Part shown: positions 17,341-29,700 of the stretch, piece by piece | How positions within the stretch are numbered: the first letter of the stretch is position 1 | Layout of the letters: the number at the start of each line of letters is the position of its first letter | DNA from: Anisus vortex | Taxonomy: Eukaryota > Mollusca > Gastropoda > Planorbidae | NCBI GenBank assembly: GCA_949126835.1 | Contig: OX421499.1 | Location: forward strand, 30,046,490-30,110,489 | Reading direction: 5' to 3' | DNA: 64,000 nucleotides | Program-made: the position numbers and the translations under genes | The notes under the pieces: generated by a model | What the model was told of the DNA's origin: nothing | Database searches by the model: none | What the model saw: only the letters and a program-made list of their open reading frames with translations

Positions 17341-17380
17341 AGCTATTTGGTTAGATCGTGCATTTAAAAATAGAAATATG

Positions 17381-17626
17381 TATAATTACTTCCTAATTAC
17401 AAGGTATAGGCCTATAATATTTATAATTACTTCCTAATTACAAGGTATAGGCCTATATTATTTATAATTACTTCCTAAATACAAGGTATAGGCCTATAAT
17501 ATTTATAATTACTTCCTAATTACAAGGTATAGGCCTATATTATTTATAATTACTTCCTAAATACAAGGTATAGGCCTATAATATTTATAATTACTTCCTA
17601 ATTACAAGGTATAGGCCTATATTTTA
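17381..17626. repeat. 41-bp tandem repeat, six copies
   Basis: Six head-to-tail copies start at 17381, 17422, 17463, 17504, 17545 and 17586. The core is TATAATTACTTCCTAATTAC followed by AAGGTATAGGCCTATA. Two point variants (ATTAC/AAATAC and TAATA/TATTA) alternate between successive copies, hinting at amplification as an 82-bp dimer. The array ends about 170 bp upstream of the start codon at 17795. Confidence 0.9.
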
Positions 17627-17794
17627 TAACGCTCTGCATTGTTTTCTTTGGTTGCATGTTCCTTATCTTATAGATTTAATTAGGCCTTCAGACGCTTCAG
17701 ATAGGTTCACATAATCTCAGATGCACTTTTGGATAAGAACGGAGATACATAGGATTAAACTCCGTATTGTGCCAGCTGCCTCACTCACTCAAAC

Positions 17795-20700
17795 ATGGCA
17801 AGTGCATTTCAAGGACTAGAATTTGTTATTGATTGTAGCAGGTCAAATATAGTTCTAAGGAATAAGCTCAGAATAAACAGTTTGTTTAAAGTGGTCATTT
17901 CATTCAAAGAAAAAGATGACGATGTGAAACAATGGATACACGTTGATGGCAACATCGATGAATGCTACAGTGCGAAGGTTAGATTTTTAAATATTATTAA
18001 GCAAATTTATTCACATCGTATGAGGCCGATTAGTACTGAGTTGGTGGTCATTAAACATATGCCCTTCGCCCTTCCCCCACCCCAAATTGGCCAGTTCCTT
18101 TTAAAAAAGACAAACAACGCAGGGCTGTGCTGCGCTATGATGCAGAGAGGTGGCTGTTTAGACGGCACGGTAAGGGGGCGACATAGGCTAAGCAACACAA
18201 TCTAAATAGCCTACAATTGAAACATTTAAGTAAGGGGCGACATTTCGAAGAAGTGCATCTTATGAAGAAAATCTACCACGCGGTCCTGAAACAACTATAA
18301 ATTCTCTGTTTTTATCCCGTACTCAATGTATCAAACATAATCATTTAGTTGTTTTACTTTTAAAAAAAATACATTAATGAACTACTGCATGGGTCGGCAA
18401 CTTTTTTCTAACAGTGTGCCAAACTAGGATATCTAAATCATTCAGCGTGCCAACACTGAACAGCCTGAAACTTAGGCCTAATCTGCTCTATTGTATTTTT
18501 TTAAATTATTTTTATAGAACAATTAATTTAACTCCGTAGCAAGACCAAGGCCAATAGCAAAGGAGATTATTTATAGAGAAAATCGTTGAAGCGTTTTATA
18601 TTTAATTAACGTGTTTGTGATTATCATCCTTTTTATTAGCATTTAGGCTACATCAAATTAAATTATTTTATTGCTGAACTGATCACATTTATGGTAATTA
18701 TTGTCTGAACATTATCATTTGTTAGTCAAAATTATTATCTAACACCTGCAAATGTTAAATATATTTTTATCCCAGTTGAACTGAGACCTTGATGTTTTTT
18801 GTTTAAATTTTCAAACATATTTAATTTTATTTATTCAAGATTTTACATGTACAATCTCATATAATTTTACATGAAGAAAAGGAGATAGAAGAACAATTTA
18901 TACATATTTAAGAGGATAGAAGACAAAATGTTTTACGAGACAAAGGGTTTTCTAACTAATTTTAAATTTAAATTCATTCATTCTTTTTATTTAACAATCA
19001 TGCTTAGCATCCATACATATTTAAAAATTATATAAATATTATTTGACTAAAGTATATACATGCATATTTTCAAACATTACAATAACTATCTAATTTGTAT
19101 GATTACTACGTATCCATTCTGCTTATCGTAACATTAGTGTTACTTACTGTCTGTGATTTTAAATCTATAACACATTACAATTAATAATGGATGTTTATCT
19201 ATGGTTTAAAGACCAAGTGAAGAGCTTTTTATCAAAATTTAGTTAACATTAGATTTTGATAATAAATTGTGTATTCAGCATCTGAATGTTAATAAAAAAT
19301 CATTTAAACAAAATATCAAAGATAACTTTTAAGTAATTAGTTCAATATTTGCACTTAAATGTGTGTGTTTTTTGGAGGACAAATCCAAATCTCGTAGCCA
19401 TTTGAGATGATTTTATTTCCGGCAACATAGGAAAGTGACGTAAGAGAAAGAATTTAGAGTAGAAAAAATGAATATTGTCACGTGTTTGGAATCTATTGCC
19501 ACATGTTTTGAATCTTTTCCCGGTTCTTATTTTTAACAAAATGGTTAAATATAGAGTTATAGCGTCGAGTTTTGTTTATTTGTTTTCTTTCTCAAACGTC
19601 ACTGCCGTATGAGGCTATTCCAAATCTCGTTCCTTTGAGAAAAACCTCTTCACTTGGTCTTTAACGTTTAATATATTATGTTTAAATACATTTTACAGTT
19701 TGCTCATTTCAAAGTTATAAATTATAAGCCATTCATTCTTTTATAAAAGAAAAAAAAAAGAAAAATATTTGCTTTAAAAAAAAATGGGTTTATTATCTCC
19801 CTTTAAGTAATCAAATGTGGACATATATTTGTATAGCGCTGCAAACAAACACAATGCAAGCTCAGAGCGCATTTAATATACAACTAAGAACACGATTCCA
19901 CGACAACTCGTCTACAGACTTTTCGTCTACGACACTTCGTCTACAGAAAGTAGGTCAACCGACAATACGTCTACCGCGACACCTGGTCTAACGACACTTC
20001 GTATAACGACAATTGGTCTAATGCGACAGTTCGTCTACCGACACTTCGAATAACGCGACATTTCGTCTACCAGACGATTCGTCTACCACGACAGTTCGTC
20101 TACCGACACTTCGTCTACCGCGACAGTTCCTCTACCGGACGATTCGTCTACTGCGACAGTTCGTCTACAGAACAAGTCGTCTACCGCGATAGTTCGTTTA
20201 CCACAACAGTCTACGCCTACTGACAATTTGTCTGTCTAGGCCTACTCTTTATTAACTGGCATTTTGCCAAACGACATTTAATGCTCGTGTAACGAAAATT
20301 AAAATTGGAATTTTATCCTTTCGTCACTTGGTCCAGCGGTTAGTTCACCGGCCTGTCAATCAAAAACCAACTGACAGGTCGCGGGTTCTATCCCTGCCAC
20401 CGACGGATCCCTGTCGCCCTGCAGGAGTTTTTGGCCTAGTGGGCGTAATAATCTTCTATCTAGAAGGGTATCCACATAGCCTCAAAGACTGGCGGTCATG
20501 TGAACACGGAGCACAGATCCTTGCTCTCGAGGACTCTGCTCCGGCTAATAGTGTGGAGGCCCCAGCTGCTCTCGGCTGGGGAAGTGGGTCTGAGTGTTAT
20601 AAGATATCGTCGCTCGTTGGACGGTTGTAACGCTTGGACAATAGTGGGACTAAGTATTATAAGATATCGTCGCTCGTTGGACGGTTGTAATACTTGGTCA

Positions 20701-23700
20701 AGTCTCCTAGCCTCCGCAGTAGTAGGTTATGGTCCAGCGCGATGGAGCTAGTTTCCAATACTGCAGCATTGCAGCCAGCTGTCCTCTGATGGCTAGCTCA
20801 GACTTTAGGAGAAAGTCGTGCTAAACGTACCTCAGCGACATTGAGGACAAACACCAGTCTATCTAGAAGGAACGTCTGTAAAACCTATAAGAAGACATCT
20901 TGGAGGTCGCTCTACATGACAAGTTTGGCACGCGTGCCTTTGGTTGCCGACCCATGCTCTACTGCAGAGGTCGGCAACCTTTTGATAGCGGCGTGCCAAA
21001 GTAGAATTTCTAACTCACTCGGCGTGCCAACAGCCAAATAGTCAGCCTCGGCTATATTTATTATTTTTAACAATAATTATTAAATGTATGTATCATGATA
21101 AAAAAAGGCGCTTTACTAAGAAACCGTACTAAAGTCAACACAGATTAGTCACATATTGCGATAATAACAACAATTATTATTACGTAATATAATGCTCGTC
21201 TATAGATTAGCCTACTCTTAAGCTGTTGTTGTTTTTTTTTAAGTTAAAACAAATAAATTTGATCTCGAATTATTTTGTGTGCTTATTTAAAGAAGATAAA
21301 AAAACATTTGAATGCAATTTGTCTGTATCAATTAATGTGAGCCTTGCTTAATGCTTCAAGAGTTAGGCGACTTTCTTATGGGATTAAAAAAGTTTTATTG
21401 TATCAGAAAATCTTTTACGAGAAAATCTGTTTACAAGTGTAATAGATGAAAGTAAAACAAATGCAACGTTTAAATATAGCTGATGACCTTTCTAAGCAGC
21501 TTTCTTCCAGATTTGTTCGCAATTCGGCAAATTTTTATGTCCATAAATCGGGAAGTTTTAAATTTAATTTGATGCATTTCAAAATAGACGTCAGACAGAA
21601 AACTCCGCTTTGAGTGCTTCAATGTACTTCTTAAGCTCATCTATGTATAATGTATATAGATCTGAATGAGTTTTGACATAGGGGAAGTAGGCCTACTATT
21701 ATGTTTTAGTAATATCACGCATAAAATAATATGTCCAATGTCCAGTTTCAATCCGAATTCTTTCCAGTAAAAATGAGTAACAAAACAGTTCAAGAATTGT
21801 TTGATCCTGTCCTTGTAAACACAATTTCAACATTTAAATTAGTCAATATGTCTGTCAAAAACATCAGTTTCATCAGTCATTCTTCATCATTCAATTACGA
21901 AAAATTTGTTTCATCAAGAAACATTGTTTCCAGACACGAAACGAATAATATAGGCCTATTCAACACTTCATCTTGACTAAGCCAGTTAAAACTGCTGTAC
22001 AACAGATGATCTCCATATTCACTATCAATTTCTTGTAGTAAAGATTTGAATTGTCGGTGAATCAACGAAGAGTGGGAAACTATAAAGTTGACTATTTTAA
22101 CAACAGTTTCCATTACGGAGCGCAAGTTCAATAAAAAGATCTTTGCACACAAACTTGCATGGTATATAATGCAATGGAAGCTTAATTAACAGCAGCCTCC
22201 TAACGTGGTTTACAATAAATTTGACAAATCTTTTCTGTTTGCCAAACATCGCAGCAGCGTTTTTGTCATTTTCGGACATTTTATGGGCACTTATACCTTG
22301 ATATCCCCGCCGAGAACCTACCTTGACGTGGTGACGGGGCATACTGGCAAGTGGGCCAGGCCAACAGGTTCGCAGCCTACATGCATGTTTGTAGGTTTCT
22401 GCGTAGGGCTAGCAACCCACCAGTGTAAAAAACTACCTTGCTACAAAATCATCAACAAAATCAATTACATGTCTGCCATTTTCAGAGAAGGGAGGCCCTG
22501 TCCAAGGGATTATGAAGCAGGTCAGCCAAACCCGAAAGGGAGCTGATAGGCAGACTACCTCCTTCTCTCTGAGGAAAAATACCCAGGTTGGCAACTGGAA
22601 TGTGAGAACAATGTATGAGATGGGGAAGACCCACCAAGTAGCTTCAGAAATGAAAAAATACAATATAAGTATACTAGGAGTGAGTGAAGCGAGATGGATA
22701 CTGTCAGGAAAAACAAAACTATCAACAGGTGAAACCATTCTTTACTCAGGCCACGAGGATGAGAACGCTCAACACACAGAGGGAGTAGCCATAATACTAT
22801 CACCACAGGCTAATCAATCACTTATAGAGTGGCAACCGGAAGGGTCTCGGATAATAACAGCATCTTTCAGGACTTTCAAGAAGGGGATCAATCTCAATGT
22901 TGTACAGTGCTATGCTCCAACAAATGAACAAGAGGATGAAATAAAGAATAATTTCAATAGTAAACTACAGACAGTTCTTAATAGATTTAAAGATAAAGAC
23001 TTAACAATAGTGATGGGAGACTTTAATGCAAAAATAGGCTATGATAACCAAGGATATGAGGAGATAATGGGGAGACAGGGCTTAGGAATAAAAAACGAGA
23101 ACGGAGAGTTGTTTATTAATTTTTGTGCAGATAATTCATTAGTAATAGGAGGCAGCATATTCCAGCACAAAGATATTCACAAAGCCACATGGATGTCACC
23201 AGATCATCATACAAACAACCAAATTGACCATATTTGCATCAAAAAGAAATTCAGGCGCTCATTGCAAAACGTAAGAGTTTTCAGAAGTGCTGACGTAGCT
23301 TCTGATCATCACTTATTAGTGGGCCAAATTAGGCTACGACTTAAAAGACAAAGAGATTGCCCAAGACGCAGAACTCAATACAATGTCACATTTCTAAAGG
23401 AAACGAACGTAAACAATGAATTTAGAATTGAACTGAGAAATAGATTTAAGGCCCTAGAAGACCTGGAAGGAAATGACGACATAGGCACACAATGGGATTC
23501 AATAAAGGAAGCATGGAACACAACATGCAAGCAAGTGCTAGGGATAAAAACACACCCCAATAAACCATGGCTTTCAGACAACACTCTAAAAAAAATTAAG
23601 CAACGGAAAGAAAAGAAAGTTGTTTTGATGAACAGCCGAACCAGGGCCTTGAAAAAAGATGCTCAAGAGAACTATACAGAAGCCAATAGGGAAGTTAAAA

Positions 23701-26700
23701 AAAGCATTAAAAAAGATAAAAATGATTACATCAACAACCTGGCAGCAGAGGCAGAAACAGCAGCATCTAGGGGAAACATAAAGGAGTTGTACAGTATAAC
23801 AAAGAAACTAGCAGGCAAATTCCAGCAACAAAATAAACCCATCAAAGACAAAGAAGGTAATAAGCTAACAAATGCAGAAAAGCAGGAAAAGAGATGGGTA
23901 GAATATTTCAAAGAACTCTTAAACAGGCCTGCTCCCCTTAATACCCCAGATATTCAACCAGCTGAGAGAGACCTAGAGATAGACTGCAATAGACCTACTA
24001 AAGGAGAAATAAAAAATGCAATAAAAACGCTAAAGAACGGGAAGGCTGCTGGACCTGATGGAATACCAGCAGAAGCAATTAAAGCAGACATTGAGTTATC
24101 AACTAACGTACTATACAACATTATTGGAAACATATGGGAAAAGGGAGAACTACCAAAGGACTGGAGAGAGGGATATCTAGTAAAGCTTCCAAAGAAAGGG
24201 GATCTTACAGATTGCTCTAACTATAGAGGGATTATGCTGCTATCAGTTCCAGGAAAAGTTTTAAATAGAATAATACTGGAAAGGATAAAGAAAGCAGTTG
24301 ATGGTCTTCTACGAGACGAGCAAGCAGGCTTTATGTAGGTCGGTGACTTAAATTAAAAGTGTGATTAATTGCTTTGTGCTGTACGACAAGTCCGTTTGAA
24401 TGTGTTTAAGTTTCTGTGCTCTGTGGGTGCTATGATTTGTGAGAATGTAAGTAATGGATTTTTAATGTAAATATATTTTATTATTTGTAATATAGATATA
24501 GACTTGGGGGACTGTTTGGTATAAAAATGATGTATGTAAATATTGTTTTGTATTTTGTGGAAGCCCTGAAACGAGGTTAAGCGGCTAGGTCTTGCGTCAT
24601 TTTTCGGAATTCTTTTTCTGATTGTCTTTAATTCGGTTTTCGTTAGTGTAGTTTAATTAAAGTAATAGGTAGAATTTTTATTGTAGTTTAATTTAATATA
24701 GGGTTGTACATAAGGTAGATTTGTAGATATTTAGCAATTAGAAATTTAGAATAAGGATTACCACTTTAGTCAACAGGAAATAGTCATTTTGAAATTAGTT
24801 AGAGCGAGAGTTAGAGTTGCCACCAAAGACGTTCGGTCAGCGTCTATAAATAGAACAATTAATCAATCACTTCCGTCTGAAATGGCCCATTTTGTGGAAG
24901 ACCAGTGGTCAGATTATGGCGTAGTTGTGTGTGGCTTGTTCAGATATGACGTGAGTTGAGATTTAATTACTTTTTAGAATTTTTATTCTATTTTATACTA
25001 TGTCTAATTTTGTTATTTTATGTATATTGTCCACTTGTCTATGATAAGTGCATTGATGGGAATGGATTAAGTTGGAGGTTTTGGGAAGGAACATTATCCG
25101 CCATGTTGGCTTCTTCTTTGTAAATGTATATTTCTTTTTATTTCATGTATATTATTATTTTAATGTAATGTTGCCTTTAATGGTCGGCATGGGAATAAGT
25201 TATGGTAGATGTCTTATTTCATGCTTGGTTTTAACTGGTATGTATTAACCAGTGAGTGGCCTAACTCTGTGGTACAGAGTATAGAGCGGTGTTGTCTTGT
25301 TCTAGTCTTCATTGACTAGAGCTGAGTTGATTCTTATGTCATAATTCATATTATGTTATAAGATGTATAAGGAGTATAGGTTCATGTTTGAACTGGTTAT
25401 AGTTGGGACTATGCTATGTAGTTTTTATTTACTGTATATAGTATATATATATTATGCTTATGTATATAGATGACCATGTTCTAATGTTTATTTTTATTTC
25501 TCTATTTCTATTCTATTATATTGTAGGTCGTAATGTCGGCCTATGTTGGTTTTTAGTGGGGAGTTGAAGTTTGGTTTTTAGTGGGGAGTTGAAGTTAGTT
25601 TTTAGTGGGGAGTTGAAGTTAGTTTTTTTGTGGGGAGTTTAAGTTGGTTATTATTTGTGAGGGTTTACAGTATGTTTATAGAGTTTAGATAGTATAGGTT
25701 TATTGTTGGGGTTTAATTTGTTTTTATGATTTTTACGTTCCCTTTAATGGGACAAGTGAATTTCCATGAATAAAAAGTAATTTGTAATTTGAATATGATT
25801 TTAGTGTTTTATGTTTAGTGTTCAGTGTTGTTGGTCTGTTTAGATTGTAATAATCCTTCTGTTCCAACGGAAGTGTCACGGAAGCCCAAAGTCCCCTCGT
25901 GCCCTAGTTTAGATGTATTTAGTTATGATTGCTGTCCTTTACCCACAACCCTCTTTAATTAGTAGTAACCATGAACTATGAATTAAAATTAATTACCCCC
26001 CCTCTTCCCCCCCACCCTGTTACAAATGGTGTCTAGAAGTGGGATTCCGTGCTTAAACAGACCAATGATTACTGTTTTTAGCTTAGGAAGGTTAGGTTTA
26101 ATGGGTTGGAGGTTAGGATATAGGTAGAAAAAACCAACATAGGCATGGCTGGTGAAGAACAAGCCACACAGACAGTGTATGTCGTCCTGCACTGTGAGGA
26201 GCCGATCAAGCTATTCCACGGCAGTAACCACCCAGGCGACGTGGAGAGCTTCATCGAGGACATTAGAGGTGCCTGGAGGGCGAGACGAGTCACCGAGAAC
26301 GAAGAGAAGAGAGACGTGCTATGGGCTCACCTCGGCGAGTCAGTGAGGGCAGAGTGTAGGTGCCACCCACCGGAGGCGAGGTCCAACCCTGAAGAGCTCA
26401 TCAGGGTGTTACAGTCCGTCTACGGGGAGAAACGAAGTATCTCCAAATTAATGGACCTGTTTCTCACAGTCCATCAACATGTCTCAGAGACCGTGAGAGC
26501 TTACTCTCACCGCTTGCAGGCTGCATTTGATGCCCTGTTAGCGCGACAAACCTGTCTCTCAGTGGCCCTCACAGATGCCGTAATCTTGAGGGACCACTTT
26601 GCAGAAAACTTGCTGGACCCCCTCTTGAGGAAGTACCTGCGAGAGGAGACCCATAAATACCCTAGGACCTCCTTCCTAGGCCTGCGGGATACGGCTATCC

Positions 26701-29700
26701 GCTGGTCCGAGGAGGAATGTTATGACCACTCGATGCACTCTGTAGCTACGACTGTTGAGCCAAAACAGCCGGGCCCAGAGTTGGAAAAATTGGTGTTGGC
26801 ACTGGCCAAACAGGTGGGTGAGTTATCAACAACAATAGAGTATCTGCAGCGTTCACAACAAAGCCCTGATGCTCATCCTTACCCACAGCGTTCAGGTGAA
26901 CCAGACCACTACGGTTATCATGCTGGATACTGTGATAACTGTTGCAGCCCCGACCACCTTGCGGGAGAGTGCCTGAAAGGGAGGCAGTCAACTGTCGGAG
27001 CGAATGGCACGATTCATCACAAAGATGAGGATTCTACTCTGTCGAGCCAGATAATAGGCACCCGCCCTGCCGCAAATGTCAGCCTCAATGGGCTATGTTG
27101 TGAGGCCACGATTGACACAGGCTCCCTGGTCAGCACAGTGACGGAGAGCCTATTCACCAACCAAACTGCCAGTGTTCTACCAGAAGTTGGGGATACCCAA
27201 ACTGTTAGACCCCAGTCAGTCATGTTTAAAGTAGTTGTGCCAACCGGACCGGTAGTAAATAAAGGAATGGTTCAGGCGGCACCGTTACATTGCTTGAAAG
27301 TGGTTAAAGAAACGGTTTCGTTGGACCCTATGATAGTTAATGTGAGATCGGTGTGCCAAACAAGACGTCAAGCTGTACCAGGAGAGGACTCTGCTCTTTT
27401 TTCATTACACTTCTGTTTACTTTTTATTTGTAACCATTTTCTTTCCTTTTTTTGTGTTTTTATGAAAATGATATATTTACTATTTGTATGCCTTTATTAC
27501 CCATTTTATGACATGTTGACTCTTTTGTGTAGTGTGCATAGATTTTTCCTGTTTGGCGTACTTGGACGCTACGTATATCTCATTGTGACTTTGATGTCAG
27601 ATGTTTTAAGAATAGGTACAGCATTTTTTGTCCCAGTGAGACTTTCACAGTTTCCACCTATCTTTAGGCTGCATGCTTTTTATGTCTGTCCCAATGGGTA
27701 ACTTTTTGTATTGATCTAGGGCCAGAGGGGTATTTTTTGTATGATAGTTTGTTTTGCAGGGTCGCAAAAAGAAAGTTAGGAGATGAATGTAGGTCGGTGA
27801 CTTAAATTAAAAGTGTGATTAATTGCTTTGTGCTGTACGACAAGTCCGTTTGAATGTGTTTAAGTTTCTGTGCTCTGTGGGTGCTATGATTTGTGAGAAT
27901 GTAAGTAATGGATTTTTAATGTAAATATATTTTATTATTTGTAATATAGATATAGACTTGGGGGACTGTTTGGTATAAAAATGATGTATGTAAATATTGT
28001 TTTGTATTTTGTGAAAGCCCTGAAACGAGGTTAAGCGGCTAGGTCTTGCGTCATTTTTCGGAATTCTTTTTCTGATTGTCTTTAATTCGGTTTTCGTTAG
28101 TGTAGTTTAATTAAAGTAATAGGTAGAATTTTTATTGTAGTTTAATTTAATATAGGGTTGTACATAAGGTAGATTTGTAGATATTTAGCAATTAGAAATT
28201 TAGAATAAGGATTACCACTTTAGTCAACAGGAAATAGTCATTTTGAAATTAGTTAGAGCGAGAGTTAGAGTTGCCACCAAAGACGTTCGGTCAGCGTCTA
28301 TAAATAGAACAATTAATCAATCACTTCCGTCTGAAATGGCCCATTTTGTGGAAGACCAGTGGTCAGATTATGGCGTAGTTGTGTGTGGCTTGTTCAGATA
28401 TGACGTGAGTTGAGATTTAATTACTTTTTAGAATTTTTATTCTATTTTATACTATGTCTAATTTTGTTATTTTATGTATATTGTCCACTTGTCTATGATA
28501 AGTGCATTGATGGGAATGGATTAAGTTGGAGGTTTTGGGAAGGAACATTATCCGCCATGTTGGCTTCTTCTTTGTAAATGTATATTTCTTTTTATTTCAT
28601 GTATATTATTATTTTAATGTAATGTTGCCTTTAATGGTCGGCATGGGAATAAGTTATGGTAGATGTCTTATTTCATGCTTGGTTTTAACTGGTATGTATT
28701 AACCAGTGAGTGGCCTAACTCTGTGGTACAGAGTATAGAGCGGTGTTGTCTTGTTCTAGTCTTCATTGACTAGAGCTGAGTTGATTCTTATGTCATAATT
28801 CATATTATGTTATAAGATGTATAAGGAGTATAGGTTCATGTTTGAACTGGTTATAGTTGGGACTATGCTATGTAGTTTTTATTTACTGTATATAGTATAT
28901 ATATATTATGCTTATGTATATAGATGACCATGTTCTAATGTTTATTTTTATTTCTCTATTTCTATTCTATTATATTGTAGGTCGTAATGTCGGCCTATGT
29001 TGGTTTTTAGTGGGGAGTTGAAGTTTGGTTTTTAGTGGGGAGTTGAAGTTTGGTTTTTAGTGGGGAGTTGAAGTTAGTTTTTAGTGGGGAGTTGAAGTTA
29101 GTTTTTTTGTGGGGAGTTTAAGTTGGTTATTATTTGTGAGGGTTTACAGTATGTTTATAGAGTTTAGATAGTATAGGTTTATTGTTGGGGTTTAATTTGT
29201 TTTTATGATTTTTACGTTCCCTTTAATGGGACAAGTGAATTTCCATGAATAAAAAGTAATTTGTAATTTGAATATGATTTTAGTGTTTTATGTTTAGTGT
29301 TCAGTGTTGTTGGTCTGTTTAGATTGTAATAATCCTTCTGTTCCAACGGAAGTGTCACGGAAGCCCAAAGTCCCCTCGTGCCCTAGTTTAGATGTATTTA
29401 GTTATGATTGCTGTCCTTTACCCACAACCCTCTTTAATTAGTAGTAACCATGAACTATGAATTAAAATTAATTACCCCCCCTCTTCCCCCCACCCTGTTA
29501 CATTTAGACAAAACAAATCATGTCTCGACCAAATAGCTGCTCTTCGTATTATCATTGAACAATGCACAGAATGGAATGCTAGCCTATATATCAATTTCAT
29601 AGACTTTGAAAAAGCCTTTGATAGTGTTGACAGAGAAAACCTATGGAAACTGTTGCGCCACTATGGTATTCCTCCAAAGCTAACTGACCTAATTAAAAAC

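Larger units (their letters stand above)
18388..20956. mobile_element. hAT element A in intron 1 of the paralogue
   Basis: The left end CATGGGTCGGCAAC and right end GGTTGCCGACCCATG are inverted repeats of the same family as element B next to it. The left flanking octamer is AACTACTG and the right one CTCTACTG (6 of 8 match), so the duplication is imperfect or the two elements share a boundary. It contains a degenerate CGTCTACCG repeat block, a SINE and a 60-bp duplication. No transposase is seen. Confidence 0.6.
24334..29502 (+). mobile_element. LTR retrotransposon, non-autonomous, duplication TTTA
   Basis: Two long terminal repeats, 24334-26024 and 27788-29502, start TGTAGGTCGG and end CCCTGTTACA. 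The element is flanked by the 4-bp duplication TTTA (24330-24333 and 29503-29506). Its 1.76-kb interior carries a primer-binding site, a gag-like frame with a zinc knuckle and a protease-like DTG. Reverse transcriptase, RNase H and integrase are all missing. Gag type and primer site suggest a Ty3/gypsy-like origin. It is inserted inside the LINE reverse-transcriptase gene. Confidence 0.92.

Noticed and set aside
17978..18205. Coding extension of the first paralogue exon past 17977
   Set aside because: A donor (AAG/GTTAGA) ends the exon in the phase needed by the homologous exon at 32328; the rest is intron read-through.
20326..20400. Possible functional tRNA gene
   Set aside because: Box A and B are present but spacing and stems do not complete a clover-leaf, and the segment continues as a repeated SINE.
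27400..27701. Multi-pass membrane or envelope-like domain at the end of the LTR element frame
   Set aside because: Phe/Leu/Cys-rich translation of a T-rich stretch directly after a truncated protease; no signal peptide or conserved pattern, more likely non-coding read-through.
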